From Nitrospiria bacterium (GTDB lineage Bacteria; Nitrospirota; Nitrospiria; JACQBZ01), in NCBI GenBank assembly GCA_035517655.1, contig DATIYJ010000056.1, positions 1 through 64,000 on the forward strand: a DNA stretch of 64,000 nt, in the 5' to 3' direction. Positions within the stretch are counted from its first letter, which is position 1. Every line of letters starts with the position of its first letter. This document shows, piece after piece, positions 32,594 through 41,730 of this stretch. The notes under the pieces are model-generated. The model was not told the DNA's origin, made no database searches, and saw only the letters and a program-made list of their open reading frames with translations. A program made the position numbers and the translations under genes.

Positions 32594-34555
32594 CTAGTTG
32601 AGCTGGACGAATTTGCCGTCCTTGGCCTGTATCACGTAAAGCCGTTTGGCCAAATCCCCCTCCGGCGTGTAAGTGATCGGGCCGGTGACGCCCGAATAAT
32701 TTCGAACCCGGCCGAGGAAGTCCCGCACCGCTTCGCCGGTCGCGGCGCCCTGTTGCATCGCCCGGAGAACCAGGCCGGCCGCGTCGTACGCCTGGGCCGC
32801 CAGAAGCGTCGGGTTCTCCTCGTAACGGCTTCGGTAGCGCTCCACAAAGGACTGCACCTGCGGGTCGGTGCTGGCGGGAAAGAACCCGTCCACAAAGATT
32901 CCGCCGTCGACAAATTTCCCGCCGAACCTGAAAAGATCCTGGGAGTCCCACCCGTTGGTCCCCAGAAGCGTCACCCCTTCAATATTGTAAAAAGCCAGCT
33001 GGGCCGCGATCATTCCGGCCTGATCGTAATCGCCGGGAAGAAAAATGGCGTCGAATCCGGGCCGGTATTCGCGAATTTCGCCCTTCTGCTGCGGCGGGGG
33101 GCCCAGGACGCCGTATTTGGTCAGGTCGGTTTCTTTGAGATATTTGATCTGCGGCCCGAAATCGGTGGCCTGCGGATCGTAGGACGCCCGCGCGATGACC
33201 TCCCCGCCCAGTTTCGCGATCGCCTCCGAAAAAACCCGCATCATCTCCGTTCCGTATCCGTCCGCGGAATGCAGGATGCAGAAGCGCTTCAGGTGGAGCG
33301 AATTGACGGCGTAGGCCGCGATCTCGCCGGCCTGTTGCCGGTTGGTGATGGAGTTTCTCAAAACATATTTCCACGGCTTGGCCCAATCCTCCGACGCCCC
33401 GGGCGTCAGCAACGGGATCCGGTAAGCCTCCGCCCGGGGAGCCACGGCCGCCACCTGGCGGCTCAGCATCGGTCCGATGACCGCGCTCACGCGGTAGTCC
33501 CGCGCCAGTTCGTCCAGGCCGCTTTGCAGGACCGTCGCATCCCCTTCCGTGTTCTTGACGACGATCCCGACGAATTTTTCAGGAACCGCGGTGGACGGGG
33601 GGTCCAACGCCAGCCGGATTCCGTTGAGCACCTCCTGCCCGAACGGCTGCAGCCGGCCCGACAGCGGAAGCAGGACGCCGATCAAATGCTGATGGCTCAG
33701 ATACAATTGCTTGATGGCCGCGAGCCGGCTCCGGACCTTCGAAACGGCCCGATGCTTGGGGTAGATGAACAAAAAGCGGCGCAGTTCACGCTCGGCCTCA
33801 AAATATTCCTTGGACGACTCGTAAAGATCGGCCAGCTTCAAAAGGGCCGCGTCTCCCGGATACCCTTTCGGGAATTGACGGATCAACTCCTTGAGTTCCG
33901 ACCGGGAGCTCTGGGCCAAAAGCTCCTGCACCCGGTTCTCGACGGCCTGCTTTTCCTCTTCCCGGCTCATCTCCTTTTTCAGCAGTTCATGGACGGCCTG
34001 GACGTCATCCTTCTTCTGAAGATAGACGTCCACGATGCGGTCGGTCAACGCCTGCCGGGCGGCGAGGTCCGGACTTAAGCTCCGCTCCCGTTCCAGGATC
34101 GGGATGGCGCTGTCGTACTGGCCCAAACCGATATACGCCACGGCCAATTGATCCCGGGCCCGGTCGGCCAGCGGCGAGGCCGGGAACTCGCCGATCAACT
34201 TTTGATACTTAAGAACCGCATCGGCATAATTTTGCTGCTGCTGATCGATTTGGGCCAAGCCCATATAGACCTGGTCCTTCAGCGGCGATTGCGGATAGGT
34301 CGTGAGTAAAAGTTGATACGTCAGCTGCGCTTGCTCCAGATCACCCGCGGCGGTGGCCGCCGAGGCCTTTTCCAGCAATTCCCGAGCGTCGGCGTCGGGG
34401 GACGGCGTCGGCACAATGGCCGGCGCCGGCGATTGTAGCTGTGGTTGTGGTTGTGGTTGTGGTTGAGCTTCAAGTTGCGGCTGCGATTGAGGTTGTGCTT
34501 GCGCCCACGCAGACATTGTCAACGACGTCATCGAAACGAGGAGGACGCCAATCAT
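32594..34555 (-). CDS. LpoA-like periplasmic protein: TPR domain plus ABC-type binding-protein fold
   Basis: About 653 residues from the ATG at 34555 (start uncertain, see below). A hydrophobic signal (MIGVLLVSMTSLTMSAWAQA) is followed by a Gln/Pro repeat region encoded by tandem TGTGGT units, TPR-like helices (about residues 55-290), then a type 1 periplasmic-binding-protein fold (LIGVLLPLSGRLQPFGQEVLNGIRLAL onwards). This matches LpoA/YraM proteins that activate penicillin-binding protein 1A, or Leu/Ile/Val-type receptors. An in-frame ATG at 34714 sits only 15 bp after the -10 box; the region between looks non-coding. I favour 34555 because it gives a normal signal peptide. Confidence 0.75.
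   Translation of the reverse strand: MIGVLLVSMTSLTMSAWAQAQPQSQPQLEAQPQPQPQPQLQSPAPAIVPTPSPDADARELLEKASAATAAGDLEQAQLTYQLLLTTYPQSPLKDQVYMGLAQIDQQQQNYADAVLKYQKLIGEFPASPLADRARDQLAVAYIGLGQYDSAIPILERERSLSPDLAARQALTDRIVDVYLQKKDDVQAVHELLKKEMSREEEKQAVENRVQELLAQSSRSELKELIRQFPKGYPGDAALLKLADLYESSKEYFEAERELRRFLFIYPKHRAVSKVRSRLAAIKQLYLSHQHLIGVLLPLSGRLQPFGQEVLNGIRLALDPPSTAVPEKFVGIVVKNTEGDATVLQSGLDELARDYRVSAVIGPMLSRQVAAVAPRAEAYRIPLLTPGASEDWAKPWKYVLRNSITNRQQAGEIAAYAVNSLHLKRFCILHSADGYGTEMMRVFSEAIAKLGGEVIARASYDPQATDFGPQIKYLKETDLTKYGVLGPPPQQKGEIREYRPGFDAIFLPGDYDQAGMIAAQLAFYNIEGVTLLGTNGWDSQDLFRFGGKFVDGGIFVDGFFPASTDPQVQSFVERYRSRYEENPTLLAAQAYDAAGLVLRAMQQGAATGEAVRDFLGRVRNYSGVTGPITYTPEGDLAKRLYVIQAKDGKFVQLN
34441..34475. 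repeat. 6-bp tandem repeat encoding Gln/Pro
   Basis: About five units of TGTGGT on the plus strand, which code for alternating Gln and Pro in the LpoA-like protein. It could vary in length by slippage. Confidence 0.6.
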
Positions 34556-34728
34556 TCCGGCTCCGGCTTTGAAGCTGCCCGCAGCAGGCTGCCGGGAATC
34601 TTCGATGCGCAAAGAACAAAACCATGATTGCATGCGGCCCAACCCCGCCCCCCAATGCGGGCATTGCGGCCGATGCGCATTCACGCTCGCGATTTTTGAA
34701 ATCATCGTCGTCATATTCGCCAGGAATC

Positions 34729-34757
34729 ACTATAAGGGATGCCGGATACCTTGTCAA
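34729..34757 (-). promoter_or_regulatory. Sigma-70 promoter of the LpoA-like/M50/trpS/lgt operon
   Basis: Minus strand TTGACA (34757-34752), 17-bp spacer, TATAGT (34734-34729). Near-perfect match. Start predicted near 34722. Confidence 0.7.
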
Positions 34758-34786
34758 CAGAACGGAACGGGAACGGGTTGTATGGG

Positions 34787-34815
34787 TTGTATTTCATGAA
34801 ATAATTAATTATAGT
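34787..34815 (+). promoter_or_regulatory. Sigma-70 promoter of the threonine dehydratase
   Basis: TTGTAT (34787-34792) and TATAGT (34810-34815) with a 17-bp spacer, 46 bp before the ATG. Confidence 0.55.
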
Positions 34816-34860
34816 GACGGGAGCATCTCAAATCCTTTCCCCGACAAGGAGCCGCAGCGG

Positions 34861-36006
34861 ATGCCGATCGGATTAAAAGAGATCAAACGCGCCGGACGGA
34901 CGATTCGATCGTCGGTCGACCCGACCCCGCTGGTTTCGTCGCGCTCGCTGAGCCTGCGGGCCGGGGTTCCCGTTTTTCTGAAGCTTGAAAATCTTCAGAA
35001 GACGGGATCGTTCAAGGTCCGGGGGGCGTTCAACCGGATTGCCCTTCTGACGGCCCCCCAGCGACGAAGGGGCGTGGTGGCGGCTTCGGCGGGAAACCAC
35101 GCCCAAGGCGTCGCCCTCGCCGCCCGAACCCGCGGCATCTCGGCCACGATCGTCATGCCCGAAGGGGCCTCGATCGCCAAACAGGAGGCGAGCCGTTCGT
35201 ACGGCGCCCGGGTGATCCTTCACGGAGACGACTTTGACTCGGCGATGGATAAAGCCCGGGAGATCGAACGGTCGGAAGGAAGCGTCCTCATTCACGCCTT
35301 CGACGACGAGGCGGTGATCGCCGGCCAGGGAACGATCGCGTTGGAGATCTTGAAGGACCGCCCGGACATACGAACCATCCTCGTTCCCGTCGGGGGAGGC
35401 GGCCTTGCCGCCGGAGTCGCGACGGCGGTGAAAGCCTTGAAGCCCGGGGTCCGGGTCCTCGGGGTCGCCGCCCCGGCCCGTCCGACCCTGGCGGATGGAA
35501 TCGCCGTGAAATCCCCCGGAAGGATTACGCGGCCGATCTTGGAGCGGTGCCTGGATCGCATGGTCCGGGTCGCGGAGGACGAAATCGCCGAAGCCGTCCT
35601 GCTGCTGATCGAGCACAAGCGGATCATCGCCGAAGGGGCCGGCGCCGTTCCCCTGGCCGCGCTTCTAAACCACGGGGGCCGGCTTCGGGGTCCGGTCTGC
35701 CTTATCGTCACCGGCGGGAATATTGACGTCACCCTCCTCGAGCGGATTATCGAGCGGGGTTTGGTCCGGACCGGCCGTCTCCTGCGCCTCTCGGTCGTTC
35801 TTCCCGACCGCCCCGGAGCGCTGGCCGGACTCGCCGCCGCCATCGGCGAGGCGGGCGCCAACATCCTGCACATCGTTCACGATCGTCTCTCGTCAGGGCT
35901 TCCGATCACCCGGAGCCGGGTCGATCTCTCTCTCGAAACCCGGGGCGCGGAACACAGCCGCTCGATCACGGCCCGTCTGAAACGGAGCGGCTATCCCTTG
36001 CGTTGA
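34861..36006 (+). CDS. ilvA: Threonine ammonia-lyase with C-terminal ACT domain
   Basis: 381-residue PLP enzyme that converts threonine to 2-oxobutyrate for isoleucine synthesis (or threonine breakdown). The PLP lysine motif is KTGSFKVRGAFN near residue 50, the phosphate loop is VGGGGLAAGVATAV near residue 180, and a C-terminal ACT domain (LRLSVVLPDRPGALAGLAAAIGEAGANILHI) suggests allosteric control. The ATG at 34861 has AAGGAG 9 bases upstream. The single ACT-like domain and length resemble the TdcB/short IlvA type. It lies 13 bp before xerD. Confidence 0.92.
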   Translation: MPIGLKEIKRAGRTIRSSVDPTPLVSSRSLSLRAGVPVFLKLENLQKTGSFKVRGAFNRIALLTAPQRRRGVVAASAGNHAQGVALAARTRGISATIVMPEGASIAKQEASRSYGARVILHGDDFDSAMDKAREIERSEGSVLIHAFDDEAVIAGQGTIALEILKDRPDIRTILVPVGGGGLAAGVATAVKALKPGVRVLGVAAPARPTLADGIAVKSPGRITRPILERCLDRMVRVAEDEIAEAVLLLIEHKRIIAEGAGAVPLAALLNHGGRLRGPVCLIVTGGNIDVTLLERIIERGLVRTGRLLRLSVVLPDRPGALAGLAAAIGEAGANILHIVHDRLSSGLPITRSRVDLSLETRGAEHSRSITARLKRSGYPLR

Positions 36007-36019
36007 CGGGAGCATCGGC

Positions 36020-36907
36020 ATGCGCGAACGCGTCCAACAGTTCCTTCAATACCTGACGGTCGAGAAGGGGCTCTCGCTCAACACGACCGCGGCCTACGGC
36101 GCCGATCTGAACCGGTTTCTGGAGTTTCTCGGGGCCCGGGCGTTGAACCGTCCGGAAGACATCACCCGGCGGGACCTCCTGGATTTTCTGGCCGCCCGAA
36201 AACAAAACGGCCTTTCCTCCCGTTCGCTCGCGCGCCAGATCGCGACCCTTCGCAATTTTTACCGCTTTCTCAACCACGAAAAAATACTCCGGACGGACCC
36301 CACCCAGAACGTGGAATCCCCCCGCGACTGGAAACGATTGCCGAAGACGATGGCCTTCGAGGAAGTCGAACGGCTGCTCAACCTTCCCAAGGGGTCCACG
36401 TCCTCGGCCGTGCGCGACGACGCCATGATCGAATTGATGTACGCCACCGGCCTGCGCGTCTCGGAACTGACCGCGCTGCCCCTCCAGGCCGTCAACACCG
36501 AAGTCGGATACATCCTGGCCACGGGCAAGGGCAACAAACAGCGGATCATCCCGATGGGCGAAGTGGCGCTTCAAAAACTCAAGACGTACCTGGCGACGGC
36601 TCGGGGAAAACTCGCGAAAGGGCGGGTCTCCGACCGGGTCTTCCTCAACCGCTCCGGGCGCGGTCTCACGCGGCAGGGCTGTTGGAAGATGCTGAAGAAC
36701 TACGTCCGACGGGCCGGGATCAAGCGTTCCGTTTCGCCCCACATGCTCCGGCACTCCTTCGCGACGCATTTACTGGAACGGGGGGCGGACCTGCGTTCGG
36801 TCCAGGCCATGCTGGGCCACGCCGACCTATCCACCACGCAGATCTACACGCAGGTCACGCGTCACCGCTTGAAACAGATTCATCAACAGCTTCACCCGCG
36901 GGGATGA
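36020..36907 (+). CDS. xerD: Tyrosine recombinase XerC/XerD
   Basis: 295-residue site-specific recombinase that resolves chromosome dimers at dif with FtsK. An N-terminal SAM-like DNA-binding domain (residues 1-85) is followed by the catalytic domain with all six conserved residues: Arg in TGLRVSEL, Lys in GKGNKQR, His-x-x-Arg in HMLRHSFATHLL, His in LGHADLSTT and Tyr in TQIYTQV. Length and motif spacing match XerD; only one Xer gene is in this window. XerC cannot be excluded. Confidence 0.9.
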   Translation: MRERVQQFLQYLTVEKGLSLNTTAAYGADLNRFLEFLGARALNRPEDITRRDLLDFLAARKQNGLSSRSLARQIATLRNFYRFLNHEKILRTDPTQNVESPRDWKRLPKTMAFEEVERLLNLPKGSTSSAVRDDAMIELMYATGLRVSELTALPLQAVNTEVGYILATGKGNKQRIIPMGEVALQKLKTYLATARGKLAKGRVSDRVFLNRSGRGLTRQGCWKMLKNYVRRAGIKRSVSPHMLRHSFATHLLERGADLRSVQAMLGHADLSTTQIYTQVTRHRLKQIHQQLHPRG

Positions 36908-36939
36908 CACCGCGGGATCCCCTCATCGTCGGGCGGTCG

Positions 36940-37467
36940 TTACTTGACGGTGACCTTGCGCATCGCATCGCCTTTCCGGATTTTCTGGATCACGTCGAGA
37001 CTGGCCTTGTCCGTCACCTGACCGAAGACGGTGTACTTGCCGTCCAGAAAGGGTTGCGGAGCGAGGCAGATGTAGAACTGACTGTCGGCGCTGTCGGGAT
37101 CGCTCGAGCGGGCCATGGCGACGGTCCCGAGAAGATGCGGCGTCTTGTTGAATTCGGCCTTCAGCTTGACCCCCGAACCGCCCGTCCCGTTGCCGTTGGG
37201 GTCCCCGCCTTGAATCACGAAACCGGGCTCGACGCGGTGGAAGGTCAGTCCGTTGTAGAATCCCTGCTTGATCAGTTCGGTGATCCGCGCGACGGTTTTC
37301 GGCGCCGCATCCGGCAACATTTCGAAGATGATATTTCCCTTGTCCGTCTCAATGGTCACCACCGGTTTACCTCCCTGGGCCCAGGCCGTCTCGATGACGA
37401 GCCCCGGACCGCCCGCGCTGAGGGTGAGTGTTCCTATCACGATCGCCATGATCCAATTCCGTTTCAT
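36940..37467 (-). CDS. Periplasmic cyclophilin-type peptidyl-prolyl cis-trans isomerase
   Basis: 175-residue cyclophilin with a signal peptide (MKRNWIMAIVIGTLTLSAGG..., cut near AWAQ). Active-site segments FHRVEPGFVIQGGDPNGNGTGGSG and SQFYICLAPQPFLDGKYTVFGQVT are conserved. It should catalyse proline isomerisation in the periplasm. The ATG overlaps the stop of the Ppx/GppA gene upstream by 4 bp. Confidence 0.92.
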   Translation of the reverse strand: MKRNWIMAIVIGTLTLSAGGPGLVIETAWAQGGKPVVTIETDKGNIIFEMLPDAAPKTVARITELIKQGFYNGLTFHRVEPGFVIQGGDPNGNGTGGSGVKLKAEFNKTPHLLGTVAMARSSDPDSADSQFYICLAPQPFLDGKYTVFGQVTDKASLDVIQKIRKGDAMRKVTVK

Positions 37468-38432
37468 CGGCCGTCCCCTTTCCGTTCGTTTCCCGCCGTG
37501 ACGTTGCGTTCAAACCAATCGATCAATACCCCTTCTCTCAACCCGTAATCGCTCACCACCACCTCGTTCGCTCCAGCCAGGCGCATCGCGACCCACAGCA
37601 AGGCGGCGCCGGCCACGATGAGATCTTCCCGCCCCCGCTCGAGGCCGACCAGGCGCCGGCGTTCTTCCAACGTCATTCCGGCCAGCTTCCGATACCAGCT
37701 CTCGACGCGCCCGAACCCCAGGCGCATGTTCTGCACGCGCGCCGGATCGTACGTCGCGAGCCCCAACTCCAGCGCGGCCAGGGTGGTCACGGTCCCGGCC
37801 ACGCCGATCAAGCGATCTCCGGACCGCCCGCGGAGGACGGGACTCATCGGCCGGAACTTTTCTTCAACGGCCCGGACCAGCCGATCCAGGTCCTCGGCGG
37901 ACGGAGGGTCGCCGGCGAGATAACGATCCGTCAGCTTGACGACCCCGATATCGAATGTCCTCATTTCCTGAACCCGCCCGGCCGTCACGACGATCCATTC
38001 CGTGCTGCCGCCGCCGATGTCCAACACCAGCAGATTCGAATCGTCCGGCTCCAGACCGTACCGCACGCCCAACAGCGTCCGGCGGGCCTCCTCCTCTCCG
38101 GAGATCACCTCGATTTCCAGCCCGGTCTCCTTTTTCACCCGGTCGAGAAACAACGGACGGTTGTCGGCCTCGCGAACCGCGCTGGTGGCCACGCCGACGA
38201 TCCGGTCCACCGGATGATCCGAAATCGCCGCCCGGAACTCGGCGAGCGCCCGGAGCGTTCGGGACATGGCGGACGGAGACAAGCGGCCGCTGTCCACAAT
38301 CCCTTCCCCCAAGCGGGTGATCCGGCGGTCTTCGAAGATCGGCCGGAGGCGGACCCGGCCCCCGACCGACCGAAGCTCGGCGATCAACAAGCGCAGGGTG
38401 TTGCTCCCGATGTCGATGCCGGCGACGACCAT
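37464..38432 (-). CDS. Ppx/GppA-family exopolyphosphatase/pppGpp phosphohydrolase
   Basis: 322-residue actin-fold phosphatase. The N-terminal phosphate loop MVVAGIDIGSNTLRLLIAE and DIGGGSTEWIV are the family signatures; LLGVRYGLEP and GVAGTVTTLAALELG follow. It degrades polyphosphate and/or converts pppGpp to ppGpp. It has only the catalytic domain, which is shorter than E. coli Ppx (no C-terminal HD domain). I place the start at the ATG at 38432, 1 bp after the stop of the previous gene; in-frame ATGs at 38462 and 38477 are possible. Which substrate it uses is unknown. Confidence 0.88.
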   Translation of the reverse strand: MVVAGIDIGSNTLRLLIAELRSVGGRVRLRPIFEDRRITRLGEGIVDSGRLSPSAMSRTLRALAEFRAAISDHPVDRIVGVATSAVREADNRPLFLDRVKKETGLEIEVISGEEEARRTLLGVRYGLEPDDSNLLVLDIGGGSTEWIVVTAGRVQEMRTFDIGVVKLTDRYLAGDPPSAEDLDRLVRAVEEKFRPMSPVLRGRSGDRLIGVAGTVTTLAALELGLATYDPARVQNMRLGFGRVESWYRKLAGMTLEERRRLVGLERGREDLIVAGAALLWVAMRLAGANEVVVSDYGLREGVLIDWFERNVTAGNERKGDGR

Positions 38433-38433
38433 G

Positions 38434-38772
38434 TCACGATCGGGCGTCCCGTTCGCGGTCATCCCGGGTGAAGGCATCCCCTTCCGCGACCAGCGTCTCC
38501 CGTTCCGCGCGTTTCGCCTCGATTTCCTGAATCAGATGCAGCCCTTCTTTTTCTTTCAGGACGACCGGACGGCCGGCCTTCAATTGCGTCAAGCCGTGCT
38601 GACCCAGCGCCCGATACGCGTCGGCCAGCTGCCGTTCGACCGCCCGGAGCCGGTACCGATGCTTCAAACGGTCGGTTTCCTCCGATGACGCGACGGCCGC
38701 CGACCGAAACCCGTTTCGCACCCGCACGATGCCGTTATAGAGATCTTCTTTGACGCGCGACCACGGAAACAT
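38434..38772 (-). CDS. Small helical hypothetical protein
   Basis: 112-residue protein from the ATG at 38772 (MFPWSRVKEDLYNGIVRVRNGFRS). An earlier ATG at 38802 is possible but no ribosome site supports either. It is rich in Arg/Glu/Leu with amphipathic helices (RYRLRAVERQLADAYRALGQHGL), and has no cysteine or membrane segment. I do not recognise it. It ends 1 bp before the Ppx ATG, so the two are coupled. Confidence 0.6.
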   Translation of the reverse strand: MFPWSRVKEDLYNGIVRVRNGFRSAAVASSEETDRLKHRYRLRAVERQLADAYRALGQHGLTQLKAGRPVVLKEKEGLHLIQEIEAKRAERETLVAEGDAFTRDDRERDARS

Positions 38773-38850
38773 GGTTTGGTATCCTATCCAAAGTGCGGGC
38801 AAAGATCAAGTGCGGGGGCGGCCGTTCGTCTCCGAACGGATCGCGCGGCC

Positions 38851-41331
38851 TCAACTCACGGTGAACAGTTCCAACTTCCCCTTCCATTTTCTCGCCAGCG
38901 CGGCCTTCAACGCGGCGTCCTCGGGCCGGTTCAACAACGGATCGTCCGAAAGCAGCCTCCGGGCCTCTTCCCGCGCCTCTTCCAAGAGCTTCGCATCCCG
39001 CAGAATGTTCGCGACCCGCAACTCCGGAAGGCCGGACTGGCGCGTTCCGAAAAATTCCCCGGGACCCCGGATCGCCAAATCTTCCTCGGCGATCACGAAC
39101 CCGTCCTGGCTCTGGACCATCGTGTCCAGCCTCCGTTTTCCCTCTTCCGAAACCGGCGCGGCGGCCAGCAGGACGCAATAGGACCGGTGACGGCCGCGGC
39201 CCACCCGGCCGCGAAGCTGATGGAGTTGTGAAAGCCCGAACCGCTCGGCATGCTCGATGACCATCACCGTCGCGTTCGGGACGTCGATCCCGACCTCGAT
39301 CACGGTGGTCGCCACGAGGATCTGGATTTGACCCTTCTTGAACCCCTGCATGATCCTTTCCTTTTCGTCCATCGGCATCCGCCCGTGCAACAGACCGACC
39401 GTGAAGGAGGGGAACACCTCGCGCTGCAGATGGTCCGCCATTTTCACGGCCGCCTTGAGGTCCGTTTTCTCCGATTCCTCCACAATGGGATAAACCACGT
39501 AGGCCTGACGTCCCTCCGCCGCCTGCTCGGCCACGAGGGCGTAGGCCCGGTCGCGTTTTGATTCGTAATAGAGGCGGGTCTCGATCGGCGACCGGCCCTG
39601 CGGCAACTCATCGATCACCGAAAGATCCAGATCCCCGTGGACGGTCAGGGCCAGCGTCCGCGGGATCGGCGTGGCCGTCATGATGAGAACATCCGGGTGG
39701 TATCCCTTTTTCTGCAGAAGGGCCCGCTGCATCACGCCGAATTTGTGCTGCTCGTCCACGACGACCAGGCCCAGACGGCCGAAGCGCACGCCTCCCTGGA
39801 TGACCGCGTGCGTTCCGACGACGAACGCCGGGGTGTCGGAGGCCGCGACCTTCAGATCTTTCGCCGCCGCCCGTTTGGACCGGCCGCCGGTCAGAAGAAG
39901 GCAGGGAAGATTGAGCGGCTTCAGCCATTGCCGGAGGGTCAGATAATGTTGCTCCGCGAGGATCTCGGTCGGGACCATGAGGACGGCCTGATGCCCGTTG
40001 TCGGCCGCGATCGTCATCGCGGCCAGGGCGACGACCGTTTTACCGCAGCCGACGTCCCCCTGAAGCAGACGGTTCATCGGATGCGGGCGGGCCATATCCC
40101 GCTTGATCTCCTCCAAGACGGCCGTCTGGGCCGCGGTGAGCCGGTACGGGAGCCCCGCGAGGAATTTTTTCAGATAAGGTCCGTCGGTTTGAAAAGCGGT
40201 TCCCTTGGGCTCCTCCGACGCCTCCCGCCGCTTCAGGCCGAGGCCGAGCTGAAGGAGAAAAAATTCATCAAACGCCAAGCGGCGGTGGGCTTCGCTCCGG
40301 CCTTGATTCAACAACTCCAGGGCGGCTCCCTCCGCCGGAAAATGGACCCGGCTCAGGGCTTCCGACAACGGACTCAACGAATGGGTTTGGAGAACGACCG
40401 ACGGCAGAATTTCAGGGAGTTGCGGGGCATATTCATCCAGAATGGTTTTCATGAGCGAGCGGACCGGACGGCTCGTCAGGCCGCGCGTCTCGTGATAGAT
40501 CGGCACGATCCGGCCGCTGTGCAGCCCCACCGTCGCGGCGTCCTGCCCGCCGGCAGGCGCGGCGGCGTCCAGGAATTCGTACACGGGGTTCTCGATCTCC
40601 AGGACGCGGCCTTGATAGCGGCTCATTTTCACCATCCCGCTGAGCATGAGGCGTTGCCCGTTCTTAAATCGTTTTTGCAAATAGGGCTGATTGAACCACT
40701 TGACGCGGATGGAGCCGCTCTCGTCCCCCAGAACCATTTCAAAGATCTGAAATCGGCGGCGGGACGTGATCGTGAGATGCGTCGCCTGAACCACGCCGCA
40801 GACGGTCTGGTCTTCCCCCGGAATCACCCGGGCGATCGGCTTGAGGCGGCTGCGGTCCTCGTAACGCCAGGGCAGGAAATAAAGGAAATCTTCCAGCGTC
40901 CGAATCCCCAGGCGGGCGAGCCATTCGGCCCGCTTGGGGCCCACTCCTTTCAGGTATTGGATCGGCCGGTCCCATAAAACCGTGTCGTGATGCGACCCGG
41001 GCCCACCGACGACCGGAACCGTGTCGGACGTCCAAGAGGCCGCCGGACGCCGGGCAAGGCGATCCAAAAGCTCCTGAGCTTTCCGCAAGCGGCTCTGCCG
41101 CGCCGGCTCGGGAAGTCGGTCGTAATCCGCGAAAAGATCCTTGAGTCGGACCAGGGACCGCGCGTCTTCTTCGGAAGGGTTCTGCGCGAGGGCCGCCTGA
41201 ACCTGTTGCGTCACAAACGCGGCCAATCCCCGGACCTTCATGAGATGGGCGAAGTTTTTTTGAACGGCGTATCGGATGGGCTTCTGAAGACGGTCGAGGA
41301 CGGCCTCCAGCGATTCACCTTTGCTGATCAT
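38851..41331 (-). CDS. recG: ATP-dependent DNA helicase RecG
   Basis: 826-residue helicase that rescues stalled replication forks and Holliday junctions. The order is an N-terminal helical extension (about residues 1-125), a wedge/OB domain with VGPKRAEWLARLGIRTLEDFLYFLPWRYEDR, then helicase motifs: Walker A GDVGCGKTV, DEQH box VVDEQHKFGV, motif III ATPIPRTLAL, and motifs V/VI (EVGIDVPNATVMVIEHAERFGLSQLHQLRGRVGRG). The N-terminal extension is longer than in E. coli and occurs in other phyla. The start at 41331 is chosen over 41364 but no strong Shine-Dalgarno helps. Confidence 0.95.
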   Translation of the reverse strand: MISKGESLEAVLDRLQKPIRYAVQKNFAHLMKVRGLAAFVTQQVQAALAQNPSEEDARSLVRLKDLFADYDRLPEPARQSRLRKAQELLDRLARRPAASWTSDTVPVVGGPGSHHDTVLWDRPIQYLKGVGPKRAEWLARLGIRTLEDFLYFLPWRYEDRSRLKPIARVIPGEDQTVCGVVQATHLTITSRRRFQIFEMVLGDESGSIRVKWFNQPYLQKRFKNGQRLMLSGMVKMSRYQGRVLEIENPVYEFLDAAAPAGGQDAATVGLHSGRIVPIYHETRGLTSRPVRSLMKTILDEYAPQLPEILPSVVLQTHSLSPLSEALSRVHFPAEGAALELLNQGRSEAHRRLAFDEFFLLQLGLGLKRREASEEPKGTAFQTDGPYLKKFLAGLPYRLTAAQTAVLEEIKRDMARPHPMNRLLQGDVGCGKTVVALAAMTIAADNGHQAVLMVPTEILAEQHYLTLRQWLKPLNLPCLLLTGGRSKRAAAKDLKVAASDTPAFVVGTHAVIQGGVRFGRLGLVVVDEQHKFGVMQRALLQKKGYHPDVLIMTATPIPRTLALTVHGDLDLSVIDELPQGRSPIETRLYYESKRDRAYALVAEQAAEGRQAYVVYPIVEESEKTDLKAAVKMADHLQREVFPSFTVGLLHGRMPMDEKERIMQGFKKGQIQILVATTVIEVGIDVPNATVMVIEHAERFGLSQLHQLRGRVGRGRHRSYCVLLAAAPVSEEGKRRLDTMVQSQDGFVIAEEDLAIRGPGEFFGTRQSGLPELRVANILRDAKLLEEAREEARRLLSDDPLLNRPEDAALKAALARKWKGKLELFTVS

Positions 41332-41398
41332 AGACAAGAGGGCCGGGGTTCGGCAGGGGCGCATTACAACGCGTCACTGCATGGATGCGGAAAATACC

Positions 41399-41427
41399 TT
41401 GTCACACGCCGGGGATTATGGTAGCAT
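41399..41427 (+). promoter_or_regulatory. Putative promoter of rpmB
   Basis: TTGTCA (41399-41404), 17-bp spacer, TAGCAT (41422-41427), 70 bp upstream of the rpmB GTG. Confidence 0.45.
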
Positions 41428-41496
41428 AGCCGGATGGTTTCTGCAACGGGAACGAAAGAGAAACAAGGATAAAAATAAAATGACAAGGAGAACATC

Positions 41497-41688
41497 GTGG
41501 CGTACGTTTGTGCAATCTGCGGCAAAGGAAAGACGATCGGTTTTAAGGTCAGTCATGCCCATAATAAAACAAAGCATCCCTTCTACCCGAATCTCAAGTC
41601 CGTCAAGGCCCTCGTGGACAACACGACCCGACGGATCAAAGTCTGCACCCGTTGCATCCGTTCCGGTTGGGTGAAAAAAGCGGTCTGA
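41497..41688 (+). CDS. rpmB: 50S ribosomal protein L28
   Basis: 63-residue protein of the large ribosomal subunit. It is the zinc-binding (C+) form: Cys5 and Cys8 (CAIC) and Cys50 and Cys53 (CTRC). GTG at 41497 is the start, with AAGGAG 6 bases upstream. It has its own promoter-like sequence and lies 42 bp before corA. Presence of the C+ form means no zinc-independent paralogue can be judged here. Confidence 0.95.
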   Translation: MAYVCAICGKGKTIGFKVSHAHNKTKHPFYPNLKSVKALVDNTTRRIKVCTRCIRSGWVKKAV

Positions 41689-41730
41689 GGTTCCGAATCC
41701 CTCGCGCGGATTCATGGTTCCGGAGCGACG

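Larger units (their letters stand above)
34556..34860. other. 305-bp divergent promoter region
   Basis: Between the LpoA-like gene (minus) and the threonine dehydratase (plus). It holds two promoters, one for each direction, and a GC-rich inverted repeat near 34575-34600. No other gene is seen. Confidence 0.6.

Noticed and set aside
36020-36907. Integrase of a mobile island
   Set aside because: Length and motifs match housekeeping XerC/D, and no attachment repeats or phage genes flank it.
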